Shown here: positions 1-6,054 of the stretch, in pieces
Layout of the letters: every line of letters begins with the position of its first letter
Position numbering within the stretch: the first letter of the stretch is position 1
Origin: Opitutaceae bacterium
GTDB lineage: Bacteria > Verrucomicrobiota > Verrucomicrobiia > Opitutales > Opitutaceae
Direction of reading: 5' to 3'
NCBI GenBank assembly: GCA_025352845.1
Contig: JANXSC010000384.1
Span: 1 to 11,827 of the forward strand
DNA length: 11,827 bases
Position numbers and translations under genes: made by a program
Notes under the pieces: generated by a model
What the model saw: the letters and a program-made list of their open reading frames with translations, nothing else
The model's database searches: none
What the model was told of the DNA's origin: nothing

Positions 1-93
1 GGAGCGACGGAAACGCGGGCTGAAGCACCGCGCTACGCATGAAGCCGGAATCGTCCCGGGATTTTTTGCGCTTAGTGTGCTTTTTGTGGCCAT
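1..93 (-). CDS. 5' end of an unidentified gene directly downstream of the SIR2-TIR gene (cut by window edge)
   Basis: An ATG at 93-91 opens a frame that stays open for all 31 codons to the window edge, beginning MATKSTLSAKNPGTIPAS. It starts only 6 bp after the stop of the SIR2-TIR gene, and those 6 bp (ACGAGG) resemble a Shine-Dalgarno core, although they touch the ATG, which is closer than ideal. The visible stretch is polar and basic with no signal peptide, so a cytoplasmic product is likely. The spacing implies co-transcription and probably translational coupling with the SIR2-TIR gene. I recognise no family in 31 residues. From general knowledge, TIR/SIR2 effectors are often paired with large NTPase (STAND/AAA) or WD40 sensor proteins, so such a partner is possible but not shown. 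The short length leaves open that this is not a gene, or that its real start lies further downstream. Confidence 0.42.
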   Translation of the reverse strand, partial: MATKSTLSAKNPGTIPASCVARCFSPRFRRS

Positions 94-99
94 CCTCGT

Positions 100-1500
100 T
101 CAGCGATTGGTGAAAAGCTCGTTCAGTCGGCGGGCAAAGTCCGGGGTCACGTCGCCACCCGGCAGACGCGTGAAATGCACCGCCTTGAATTTCTCCGGCA
201 CGATGGCGTCGGCCTCGGTCGTGGCATCAATGCAAACGGGCAGGACGAACACGGCGCCCTCCGCAATGTTGCGCGAACGATCGACGGCGTAACTCCACTC
301 GCGCCGGAAATACGCCTCGAGCCGGCGCTGCGTGGTCGCGGAAATCACCGCGAGGAAGAACGCGCACCGGCCGATGTTCTGCCGGATCTTGCGGTCGTAG
401 TCGTCGCCGCTTTCGAGCCGATCCATGTCGAACCACGTGGTGATGCCCGCGGCATCGAGGCCGGCCTTCAGTTTCTGCACGGCCGGCAAATCCTCGCGGG
501 CGTAGCTGATGAAGACGGCGTTCTCCGGCATCTCTCGCGTCGGCGGCAGGAAGCGCTGCACGGCAAAGGCGGGCATCGTGACCGAGTCCTGCCCGCGGCG
601 CCGCATCCAGCGGCGGTGCAGCTCGGCCACAAATTTCTCGGCCCCGTCGAACATCCGCGTGCGCGCGCTCACCTGCTGGAGAAACGAGACGAGCCGCTCG
701 TCGCGCGACGAGGTGTCGTCGGCCAGCACCTCGCCCACGTCGCGCGGATCGGAGAGGCGGCGGCGCTTCGCCATGCGCAGGAAAAACCGCGCGAGCCAGT
801 TGGAGAAATTGCCCCCGATGAGGAGCAGGTGGTTGTGCTCCAGCTCGTGGAAAAGTTTCTCCGGCGCGAGGTGTTCGCTTTGCAGCGCGCAGATGAACTC
901 CAGCGTGTCCTCGTCGGAAATCACATAGGTGGGCGAGGCGGAGAGGCGGCCGAGGAGATGATAGACGACGGGGCGCTGGAAGTTCTCCCGCTCGGTCGCG
1001 AGATCGGCGACACGGTTCGGCGCATAGGAAATAACCTCGGCCGACGCGGCGCCGGCAAAACGCTCGGCATTGATCGCTTGCTCCAGCAACGGATCGAAGG
1101 TCGTCGTGACGAAGAGATTGAAATCGGTGATCTGCGCGAGCTGCCGGAGCGCGGGCGGCGTGGCGAAGTTCGTTTCCCGCAGGATGGAGCGGAGTCGCGT
1201 GTAGGCTTCCTCGCGCCGGCCGCGCGAGGCGAGGAACTGGCAGACGACGTCGTTGAGCGTATAGGGCGAGGGGAGCGTGGCGGGGGCGACGCCAAGGCGC
1301 GCGGCGAGTTTTTCAGCGAGCCACTCGTAGAGGAGACGGGAGCCGGTCTCGGTCTCCACGCGCAGGAGCTCCGGGCCGACGATGGGAATCACGCGCTTCT
1401 CCTCGATGTAGTTGAGGAGATCCTCCCACGCGTCGTCGTCAAACGACGGCAGGGAGGAGGCGGGGGTGAGCGCGGTTGCGGTCGGGGAATCCACTCGCAC
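100..1500 (-). CDS. SIR2-like / TIR fusion protein, probable NAD-directed defence or signalling protein
   Basis: A 466-residue protein with two NAD-linked domains. Residues about 25-300 resemble the bacterial SIR2-like (SIR2_2) fold: VIPIVGPELL (37-46) at the nucleotide-loop position, VTTTFDPLLE (131-140) matching the usual TTNYDxLLE, HLLGRL (181-186) then PTYVISDEDTLEF, and LLLIGGNFSNW (225-235) for the late LIGYSFSD-type motif. Residues about 326-466 are a TIR domain: VFISYAREDL (329-338), WFDMDRLESGDD (356-367), and FRREWSYA with Glu401 where catalytic TIRs carry their glutamate. The SIR2 part lacks the canonical GAG(I/V)S loop, and by eye a Leu (183) sits where the HG-motif His should be, so it may bind NAD or ADP-ribose without cleaving it. 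There is no signal peptide or membrane segment. An in-frame stop (1503-1501) fixes the earliest start as GTG 1500; GTG 1494 is the alternative. A weak TATTCT -10 box lies just upstream, so the message may be nearly leaderless. The domain calls are firm; the defence role is inferred. Confidence 0.85.
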   Translation of the reverse strand: MRVDSPTATALTPASSLPSFDDDAWEDLLNYIEEKRVIPIVGPELLRVETETGSRLLYEWLAEKLAARLGVAPATLPSPYTLNDVVCQFLASRGRREEAYTRLRSILRETNFATPPALRQLAQITDFNLFVTTTFDPLLEQAINAERFAGAASAEVISYAPNRVADLATERENFQRPVVYHLLGRLSASPTYVISDEDTLEFICALQSEHLAPEKLFHELEHNHLLLIGGNFSNWLARFFLRMAKRRRLSDPRDVGEVLADDTSSRDERLVSFLQQVSARTRMFDGAEKFVAELHRRWMRRRGQDSVTMPAFAVQRFLPPTREMPENAVFISYAREDLPAVQKLKAGLDAAGITTWFDMDRLESGDDYDRKIRQNIGRCAFFLAVISATTQRRLEAYFRREWSYAVDRSRNIAEGAVFVLPVCIDATTEADAIVPEKFKAVHFTRLPGGDVTPDFARRLNELFTNR

Positions 1501-1564
1501 TCATAACGGCAGAATAGGGCCGGGGCGCGCGAGGCAATTTTAAGGAGCGGCGCTTGGGATCCTC

Positions 1565-1685
1565 GGCTCCGCCCCACGGCCGTTGAGTGAGCGGCCTTTG
1601 GTTTTTGTAGGCCAGCTCGCTTGCGCGCTGGCCTACGATAGGGCGCGGTTGCGGATCTTAATTCAACGGCAGTGCGGCTCCGCCC
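1565..1685. repeat. 10-bp direct repeats flanking hairpin repeat copy 1
   Basis: GGCTCCGCCC occurs at 1565-1574 and again in the same orientation at 1676-1685, directly outside the two ends of the 1577-1674 repeat. The second copy of that repeat family (10276-10409) does not have these ten bases outside its ends, so they are not obviously part of the element. They could be a target-site duplication left by insertion. They are GC-rich and short, so chance is also possible. Confidence 0.4.
1577..1674 (-). repeat. Dispersed hairpin repeat, copy 1 (MITE/REP-like, about 98 bp)
   Basis: Read on the minus strand this runs CACTGCCGTTGAATTAAG ... CACTCAACGGCCG. It matches the plus strand at 10276-10409 in block order: CACTGCCGYTGARTTAAG, a GTAGG(C/T)CAGC hairpin core, CTACAAAA(A)CCAAAG, then CTCAACGGCCG. 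The core is a perfect inverted repeat, GTAGGCCAGC (1607-1616) and GCTGGCCTAC (1627-1636), around a 10-nt loop. The ends are themselves inverted copies around (C/T)TGA(A/G)TTA. There is no coding capacity. It lies between the TonB receptor 3' end and the SIR2-TIR 5' end. No T-run follows the hairpin on either strand, so it is not a standard intrinsic terminator. Confidence 0.75.
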
Positions 1686-1702
1686 TGGTCGGCCGCACAA
1701 GT

Positions 1703-3835
1703 TTAAAACCGAAACACCGCGCTCGCGCCGAGCTGGCGCGGGTCGGCGCGGTCTTCGTAGCGCGTGGGGACGTAGTTCGGGTCCTCGTTGCCGAAGAAGA
1801 AGACGCGTTTCTCGTAGCGCGTGTTGAAAACGTTCTTCGCCCAGAGCGTAAACGTCCACGCCTGCCACGTGTAGCCGAGGCTGGCGTTGACAACGCGGAA
1901 GGCGCGGCGGGCTTCGTTCTGGTTGTTGGAATCGAACTGCCGCGCGCGGGCGACGAGGTCGGCGGTGGCGAAGAAGCCCGAGGCATCGCGGAACCGCGCG
2001 CCGACGGTGTAGCCGTAGCGCGGGGTGTTGGCGAGGGCGCGACCGCCGCCGGTGTTGCCGTTGGTGAGCGCGAACCGATCAAGTTCGGAATTCATCTGCG
2101 CGACCGTCGTGTGGAGGGAAAACGCCGGCGTGAACGTGTAGGCCGCGGCGGCTTCGAGACCGGTGACGTGCGCCGCGCGGGCGTTAGCGGTGAAGAAGCG
2201 ATAGCTACCGCCGAAGCCCGCGGAGTCGCGCACCTGCGTGTCACGGCGCGCGAGGTAGAACGCGGTGAACTCGCCCGTGAGTTTCCGATCGAGCCAGTGG
2301 CCGCGGAGGCCGGCCTCGTAGTTCCAGAGCGTCTCGGTGCCGTAGGTGAGCGGATCGGCGGGCGGGCTGATGCGGGCGTCGAGGTTGATGCCGCCGGCCT
2401 TGTAGCCGCGTGTCACCGAAACAAACGCGTGCTCGTGCGCGGAGAGATCGTGCTCAAGGGTAATTTTGCCCCCGAGGAGCGTGTCGTCGAACGACGGTGC
2501 GAAGGTCGCGACGGGATCGAAGGTGCCGCGGGTTTTCCGGAAGCGGGTCTTGGTGCCACGGCCGTCGAGATCGACGCGCTCGGTGCGCAGGCCGAGGGTC
2601 AGGCGCGTGGTCGGGGAGAAATCGTGGGCGGCCTGCGCGAAGAGCGCGACGTTCTCACCGTGGTAGCGCGTGCGGAGGCCGCGGAGGTTGGACGGATCCT
2701 CGTCGGTGTAGGCGCCAGTTTCGCGCGTCTCGGAGTAGAACGCGCCGAGTGTCCAACGATCAATCGCGCCGAGCGCAGCGTGGGTAAGCGCGGAGTCGAG
2801 GCGCAATTCCTGACTGAAGACAGCGCGGTCGCGCTGGAGATCGCTGAAGCCGTGGTAGGAGGCGGCGGTCCAGTCGTCATCGTAACTGTAGCGGGAATTC
2901 GTGGTGCTCGCACTGGTGACGCTCGTGAGCCGGGCGCCGGCGACGCCGGTGAAGGTGCCGCGCAGGCTCGCCGCGCGCGACCGCTGCTCGTCGCGGCCGG
3001 GCTGGTCGCTGTAGGTGAGCCGGCCGTTGTTGTTCAGCGCGAATTCGTCGAAGCCGTTGTGGAAATCGGCGTAGAGGAGCGCGGCGTCCCAGCGCCAGAC
3101 GGACGAGGGTTGCGCGGTGAGACGGAGGCGCGCGGAGAATTCGTCACGGGCGTTGGTGTCGCGCTTGAGAGTGACGTTACGCCGGAAGCCATCGCTGTTG
3201 CTCTGGTGGAGCGCGAGGCGAGCCATAAGCTGCTCGGGTTTGCCCGGCGATAGCGGACCACCGACGGCGAACCCGCCCGCGCGCAGCGCATCGCCGCCCA
3301 TGCTCGCCTCGACCTGACCGGTCCAAAACGGCGTGGGTGCGTTCGTGAGCAGGCGCACGATGCCGCCGGCGGCATTGGCACCGAACGCGCCCGCCTGCGG
3401 CCCGCGGAGCACCTCGACCTGACGCACATCAAACGCGCCGCCGATCGTGCCGAGCCCGGTAAAATCGAGATCGTCGACGAGGAAGCGGACCGTGGAATCG
3501 GGCGGCTCGCCCTCGTATTGGGAATTTTCGCCGATGCCGCGGATTTGGAAATAGCGCGGGCGGGACGTCGCTCCGGTGAAGGTCAAGTTTGGGATTTGCT
3601 CCGCGAGATCGCTGAAGTGGCGGATGGCACCGTCGCGCAGCGCCGCCTCGTCAAAGACGGTGACGCTGGCGGGAATGCGCGCGAGCGGCGACTCCCAGAG
3701 GTCGCTGGCGACGACGACGGGGGCGAGTTTCACGGGCACGCCAGACGGCGCGATGGGGGACTGCGCGCGGCCCAAAGCGGACGCGAGGCAGGTCACCGCG
3801 AGCAGCGGGAGGATTTTTTCCAGTGGTAGTTTCAT
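1703..3835 (-). CDS. TonB-dependent outer-membrane receptor under TPP-riboswitch control (thiamine-related uptake)
   Basis: A 710-residue outer-membrane receptor that would import a scarce ligand using TonB/ExbBD energy. It starts MKLPLEKILPLLAV with a signal peptide probably cleaved after GRA (residue 24). A TonB-box-like LAPVVVAS (38-45) follows. The plug spans about 50-165, with IPASVTVFDEAAL, YFQIRGIGEN (95-104), and VRQVEVLRGPQAGAFGANAAGG (137-158), the standard plug signature. The rest is a beta-barrel of alternating aromatic strands ending in the expected C-terminal Phe (VFRF). Plug sequence alone does not name the ligand. The assignment to thiamine, its phosphates or a precursor rests on the riboswitch immediately upstream, and receptors with such leaders are known from Bacteroidetes. 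No thiamine transporter or biosynthesis gene lies next to it in this window. ATG 3835 fits the signal peptide; the Shine-Dalgarno match is poor. Receptor family near certain, ligand class likely. Confidence 0.92.
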   Translation of the reverse strand: MKLPLEKILPLLAVTCLASALGRAQSPIAPSGVPVKLAPVVVASDLWESPLARIPASVTVFDEAALRDGAIRHFSDLAEQIPNLTFTGATSRPRYFQIRGIGENSQYEGEPPDSTVRFLVDDLDFTGLGTIGGAFDVRQVEVLRGPQAGAFGANAAGGIVRLLTNAPTPFWTGQVEASMGGDALRAGGFAVGGPLSPGKPEQLMARLALHQSNSDGFRRNVTLKRDTNARDEFSARLRLTAQPSSVWRWDAALLYADFHNGFDEFALNNNGRLTYSDQPGRDEQRSRAASLRGTFTGVAGARLTSVTSASTTNSRYSYDDDWTAASYHGFSDLQRDRAVFSQELRLDSALTHAALGAIDRWTLGAFYSETRETGAYTDEDPSNLRGLRTRYHGENVALFAQAAHDFSPTTRLTLGLRTERVDLDGRGTKTRFRKTRGTFDPVATFAPSFDDTLLGGKITLEHDLSAHEHAFVSVTRGYKAGGINLDARISPPADPLTYGTETLWNYEAGLRGHWLDRKLTGEFTAFYLARRDTQVRDSAGFGGSYRFFTANARAAHVTGLEAAAAYTFTPAFSLHTTVAQMNSELDRFALTNGNTGGGRALANTPRYGYTVGARFRDASGFFATADLVARARQFDSNNQNEARRAFRVVNASLGYTWQAWTFTLWAKNVFNTRYEKRVFFFGNEDPNYVPTRYEDRADPRQLGASAVFRF

Positions 3836-3870
3836 GGTGGCGTAAGCCCGCCCTGAAATAGACTGCCGAG

Positions 3871-3911
3871 AAAAGGGGCGCCGTGCGCCTGATGGCGCGA
3901 GTTGCGGCGCC
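3871..3911 (-). terminator. Intrinsic terminator, expression platform of the TPP riboswitch
   Basis: On the minus strand GGCGCCG (3911-3905) pairs with CGGCGCC (3883-3877), enclosing an inner GCGCC/GGCGC stem with an ATCA loop. Two C residues and then TTTT (3874-3871) follow at once. It lies 3 nt after the aptamer and 35 nt before the receptor start codon, the usual place for a riboswitch-controlled terminator. Ligand binding would then favour termination and switch the receptor off when TPP is plentiful. I did not work out an anti-terminator pairing, and the T-run is short, so translational control remains possible. Confidence 0.62.
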
Positions 3912-3913
3912 TG

Positions 3914-4008
3914 CTGTTTCCTTCGTCGGCATGATCCGTTTCAGGTTCGAAGGGTCGAGCGGCCGAGCGTGCCGCAATCTCAGCCCTCCGCGGAGGACAC
4001 CCCTACAG
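3914..4008 (-). ncRNA. TPP (thiamine pyrophosphate) riboswitch aptamer, THI-box
   Basis: The minus strand carries the conserved THI-element blocks in order and spacing: AGGGGTGTCC at the 5' side, GGGCTGAGATTG with the invariant CUGAGA, then ACCCTTCGAACCTGA, GGATCATGCCG and CGAAGGAAAC. CTGT (4008-4005) and ACAG (3917-3914) can close the basal P1 helix, and the variable arm is GCGGCACGCTCGGCCGC-like. The riboswitch directly precedes the TonB-dependent receptor on the same strand, so it would repress receptor synthesis when intracellular TPP is high. The promoter must lie in the about 100 bp between 4008 and the end of the phosphoesterase gene; I could not place it. Confidence 0.95.
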
Positions 4009-4106
4009 GCACCACGAACGGAGCGACGCGGCGGGCGGGGCGCAAGCGGAAATCGTGTCACGCGCGCTCGGACACTCCGAACGCCCTGCGTCGCCAGCCG
4101 CCGCTA

Positions 4107-5825
4107 CTACGGCAGATCGTAAACTTCAAGGAGCGTGGCGCCCGGGGCGGCATCGCCGCTCTTCACCTGCACGGTGTAGGAGCCGGGCGCCAGGGAGAGC
4201 ACGACGGCGGCGTCATAGCCGGCGTCATCGAGCAGGCGAAAGGCCCCGGCGCGATCAAAGGCGTCAGTCATGGCTTCGACGGCGGCCCGGCTCGGACCGC
4301 CCCACGCGGAATTGGTCGCAACCATATTGGAGCCTTGAAACACGGAAAGCACCGGCCGCGCCAGAGAGTCATTCACGCCAAACGCCGCGAGCGTCGGCCC
4401 GATGGCACGCACGAGCACGCTGCGATTGGTCGATCCCGAGATGACGAAGCCGCTCACGAGCGCATCGTCGCCCGCCGCGACCCGGGCGAGGGTCGAGATG
4501 TTGACGAGCGCATGGCCCTTCGCGACGCCGGCGGAACCGCTGAAGATCTGCGTGAGCTTGCGGCCCTCGCGGACCTTGATGCCGAGGAAGCGGCAGGCGA
4601 CGCTGTCGCCGCCGTTGTCGTAAACTTCGAGGATGCCGTATTGCTGGCTGCCCGGAAACACGCCGCCGCTGTAGGGGCCGCCCTTGACGGAGCCGTTGCT
4701 CGTGAGCGCCGCCGCATGGAGGACGGTGACGGGCGCGCCGCCGCCGGTGGCGTAGTCGGAATTGGTGCCGTCGTCATAGGCGAGGCCGTGCATGTCGCCC
4801 ACCATGAGCACGAGGTTGTTGATCCGATTATCACGGAAAAAATTCGCGAGCTCGGTGCGCTCGGTGGCATAGCCGCCCCACGTATCGTCGCCCAACTTGG
4901 CGGGTGCGATCCAAGGCATCGTCGAGACCCAGACGATCAAGGGAAAGCCGGCGTCGCGTGCGCTGATGAGTTCCTGCTTGAACCAGGCCTTCTGCGCCGC
5001 GCCCAGGCGGCTCTTGGTGGCGGATTCTTTTTGTGCCGCCGGCACCGACGCACTGCGAAGATCGGTCATGATGAAACGCACGCGACCGACACTGAAAGCT
5101 TGGGCGACTGTGCCGCCGACATTCGTGCCGAGCGGATAGTGAGGGACGCGTTCCTTGTATGTCGCGCGCGCGGCGTCGCGTCCGATCGCGGTGCCATCGG
5201 AATCGTTGCCACAGAAATCGTGATCGTCCCACATGTAGGCGAGCGGCACGCTGCGGTAAAGCGGACCCTGCGCGTAGTGGCCGAGGATGTTGTCGTAGTT
5301 GGCGCGGTAGTCTTCGGGATTGGTGCTGTTGGTGTCGCTGTAGTGGAGGTCGCCCGTATTGACGAAGAGCAACGGCTTCTCCTTCGCGATCGCATCGTAG
5401 GCACTTTGGTCCGCCGCGCGGAAATCCCCGCACGCGCCGAACGCGATCCGAAACGAGGCGCGCCCAATTGGAAAGGTGCGGAAGTGGCCGCGGGAAGTGA
5501 CCTCTGTCCGGAGGGCGCCGCCGACCTCGATACCGTAATAGTAATCCGTGTCCGGCTGGAGGCCTTGCACGGTCAGCTTCACGGTGTTGCCCGTATTCGC
5601 GGCGGTGACCGCCACCGTCGAAAAAACCGGCGCGACGGTCAGCGTGTCGCTCGGGCTGACCTGAAGCCGAACCCTCACACCCGAGGCGTTGAACCGCACC
5701 GTCACCGTCGCACTCGTCGGGCTGACATTCCCTGACCAGACTCCCCCGATCACCGGAGAACCCGCCTGGCCCCAGCCCGTCGCACAGGCCGCCAGAAAAA
5801 CGAAAATGAGTTTCGCGAGCTTCAT
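4107..5825 (-). CDS. Secreted PhoD-like metallophosphoesterase with a shared verrucomicrobial-type C-terminal domain
   Basis: A 572-residue protein from ATG 5825, chosen because it opens a good signal peptide (MKLAKLIFVFLAACATGWGQA). In-frame ATGs at 5861 and 5942 would put charged residues before it. Residues about 24-118 are a beta-sandwich of the PhoD N-terminal/fibronectin type. Residues about 123-400 are a calcineurin-like phosphoesterase with metal-ligand motifs FGACGD (129-134), NTGDLHYSD (156-164), MWDDHDF (198-204) and VGDMHG (342-347), as in the PhoD family of phosphodiesterases/alkaline phosphatases. It should hydrolyse phosphate esters outside the inner membrane; the substrate is unknown. 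Residues about 443-572 form a separate domain (STLARVAAGDDALVSGF ... LLEVYDLP) that recurs twice in the divergent CotH gene. The gene ends in tandem TAG codons. It is probably its own transcription unit: the riboswitch leader of the next gene indicates a separate promoter there. No Pho box was identified. Confidence 0.87.
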   Translation of the reverse strand: MKLAKLIFVFLAACATGWGQAGSPVIGGVWSGNVSPTSATVTVRFNASGVRVRLQVSPSDTLTVAPVFSTVAVTAANTGNTVKLTVQGLQPDTDYYYGIEVGGALRTEVTSRGHFRTFPIGRASFRIAFGACGDFRAADQSAYDAIAKEKPLLFVNTGDLHYSDTNSTNPEDYRANYDNILGHYAQGPLYRSVPLAYMWDDHDFCGNDSDGTAIGRDAARATYKERVPHYPLGTNVGGTVAQAFSVGRVRFIMTDLRSASVPAAQKESATKSRLGAAQKAWFKQELISARDAGFPLIVWVSTMPWIAPAKLGDDTWGGYATERTELANFFRDNRINNLVLMVGDMHGLAYDDGTNSDYATGGGAPVTVLHAAALTSNGSVKGGPYSGGVFPGSQQYGILEVYDNGGDSVACRFLGIKVREGRKLTQIFSGSAGVAKGHALVNISTLARVAAGDDALVSGFVISGSTNRSVLVRAIGPTLAAFGVNDSLARPVLSVFQGSNMVATNSAWGGPSRAAVEAMTDAFDRAGAFRLLDDAGYDAAVVLSLAPGSYTVQVKSGDAAPGATLLEVYDLP

Positions 5826-6054
5826 CAGGGGTATGGGCCCCAGTCTCTTTTGGAGGGTCATTTCAGCAAGTGAATTTATTGATAAACTCCCGCGCGCGCT
5901 ACGTAGAAAACCAGCCCGATTTGCAGCGCGAAACGTGCGCAACTACGCAGTGGGATTCCGTCAACCACCACCCCCGCCAAACATTCTCAATATTTTGCAG
6001 CAACAGTGGTTTAACCAAGGGGCACTTCTGTCGTCATAGGGGTGGCAAGCCGCC

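Noticed and set aside
1440..1504. 21-codon ATG-initiated minus-strand mini-ORF overlapping the SIR2-TIR GTG start
   Set aside because: It is in another frame and ends within the gene's first codons. It could be a leader peptide or a sign that the N-terminus is misread, but nothing beyond the ATGAGTG overlap supports it.
175..1506. 443-codon open frame on the plus strand across the SIR2-TIR gene
   Set aside because: It is antisense to a protein with two recognisable domains. The translation is rich in Arg/Gly/Glu with no motif, typical of a GC-rich shadow frame.
1607..1636. Intrinsic terminator for the TonB receptor
   Set aside because: The hairpin is perfect but no T-run follows on the minus strand (the next bases are CAAAAACC), and the sequence belongs to a repeat found elsewhere.
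1583..3253. 556-codon plus-strand frame across the TonB receptor
   Set aside because: It is the codon-complement shadow of the receptor, compositionally biased (V/A/E/R/G), and begins inside the hairpin repeat.
3969..5735. 588-codon plus-strand frame over the phosphoesterase and riboswitch
   Set aside because: It is antisense to the phosphoesterase with intact catalytic motifs, and starts inside the TPP aptamer. No domain is recognisable.
5823..5942. Upstream starts (ATG 5942 or 5861) for the phosphoesterase
   Set aside because: They would place up to 39 charged residues before an otherwise perfect signal peptide. ATG 5825 is favoured although it lacks a clear Shine-Dalgarno.
5826..6054. 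Divergent promoters or a Pho box between the phosphoesterase and CotH genes
   Set aside because: The spacer is relatively AT-rich and must contain promoters, but no -35/-10 pair with proper spacing or Pho-box repeat could be defended on either strand.
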